Origin: Sulfitobacter sp.
GTDB taxonomy: Bacteria; Pseudomonadota; Alphaproteobacteria; Rhodobacterales; Rhodobacteraceae
Length of the DNA stretch: 15,070 nt
Direction of reading: 5' to 3'
Assembly: GCA_026421135.1 (NCBI GenBank)
Contig: JAPKCR010000009.1
Coordinates: 1-15,070 of the forward strand
Below are positions 14,640 to 15,070 of the stretch, one piece after another (the stretch's first letter is position 1; each line of letters begins with the position of its first letter). Position numbers and translations under genes: made by a program. The notes under the pieces were generated by a model. That model had not been told where the DNA came from. It did no database searches and saw only the letters and a program-made list of their open reading frames with translations.

Positions 14640-15070
14640 TCTAGCGCCGATTTGGGCTGTGCAGCCGCTGTGGGCCATGTGGGCTGCATCATCGGGGCAA
14701 AGAACCGCTTTCGAAACATTGTGGACATTGATTCGTCCGAAATAAGGCGTTACGTGTCCAGATTGGGAACAAACAGTGCCAAATTTTAGCCATTAGTTCT
14801 ATAACCTTCAAAACGGCGTGCACAAAAAAGGCAGAAATTGGGCGGGCGCTTCAATGTGACCCGTTGTTTCCAATCTCGAAACAGTCAGCAGAAGAGCCAT
14901 CAAGAATTTCTATATTCCCCTTAAAATATTGGGTTACCACGCCTCGTGGGAACGATTGCAGTATCCAATTTGGAAACAGAAGACACGCGAAAGTTGTCTG
15001 TCGGCGTTCAATACACCCGAGGTGTGCGAACACAGTTTCGTTCACCTTAACTTAGTGACGATTTTTCCCT
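14640..15070. other. Right-end stretch without a convincing gene
   Basis: About 430 bases follow the acyl-CoA dehydrogenase with no supported gene. From about 14700 the composition is visibly more AT-rich than the genes on the left. Visible structure is a 7-bp inverted repeat TGCAGCC/GGCTGCA (14660-14666 and 14682-14688) without a T-run, so a doubtful terminator. An imperfect direct repeat, TCCAATCTCGAAACAG at 14869 and TCCAATTTGGAAACAG at 14964, matches in 14 of 16 bases. A short palindrome ACACC-CGA-GGTGT sits at 15013-15025. Open frames of 63-64 codons exist on both strands but overlap each other and lack good ribosome sites and recognisable motifs. The stretch may hold the promoter of a gene beyond the window. 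Confidence 0.5.

Noticed and set aside
14851..15055. Two overlapping frames of 63 and 64 codons on opposite strands in the right-end region
   Set aside because: They overlap almost completely, have no adequate ribosome sites and no motif. Similar frames arise by chance at this composition.
1..15070. Search by eye for mobile elements, CRISPR arrays, toxin-antitoxin pairs, phage or defence genes
   Set aside because: No transposase, integrase, regularly spaced repeats, tRNA-linked attachment site or defence-type protein motif was found. Nearly all coding space is taken by recognised metabolic, transport, proteolysis and regulatory families.

Overview
The window looks like chromosomal DNA of a marine-type alphaproteobacterium of the Rhodobacteraceae (Roseobacter group). 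The evidence is the moderately high GC content, the hflK-hflC-Do protease block, a cysteine-free Mur-type Fur protein divergent from a sitABCD manganese transporter, and a glutathione reductase next to rpiA. This is inferred from gene content and family knowledge; no database was searched. The window is densely coded. I see no rRNA, tRNA, insertion sequence, integrase or CRISPR array.

Left part, minus strand (1-2087): a type III polyketide synthase with its full Cys-His-Asn triad is translationally coupled (ATGA overlap) to a small membrane methyltransferase of the isoprenylcysteine carboxyl methyltransferase (ICMT) type. A glutathione S-transferase gene follows on the same strand and runs off the left edge. 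A type III PKS next to an ICMT-like enzyme is a known arrangement for methylated alkylpyrone or alkylresorcinol-type lipids (BpsA/BpsB, SrsA/SrsB). This is the most interesting biosynthetic unit here.

Centre left, plus strand (2280-8464): rpiA (pentose phosphate pathway), gor (glutathione reductase, with an unusual insertion of about 40 residues), then hflK and hflC (membrane SPFH complex that modulates FtsH) ending at a strong intrinsic terminator. A periplasmic Do-family serine protease follows with its own possible heat-shock-like promoter and terminator. The theme is redox and envelope protein quality control.

Centre right (8606-13385): a TetR-family regulator of unknown ligand converges on a minus-strand Mur/Fur-type regulator. 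Divergent from mur is the operon sitA-sitB-sitC-sitD, encoding a binding protein, ATPase and two permeases for Mn2+ (possibly Fe2+). The mur-sitA gap holds a perfect 15-bp palindrome directly after a consensus -35 box, so a complete metal-responsive repression circuit can be read from the DNA.

Right part (13479-15070): a long-chain-type acyl-CoA dehydrogenase, then about 430 bases with no convincing gene and a visibly higher AT content. Overall this is mostly conserved housekeeping DNA. The points worth a second look are the PKS-methyltransferase pair, the glutathione reductase insertion, the regulatory palindromes and the non-coding right end.
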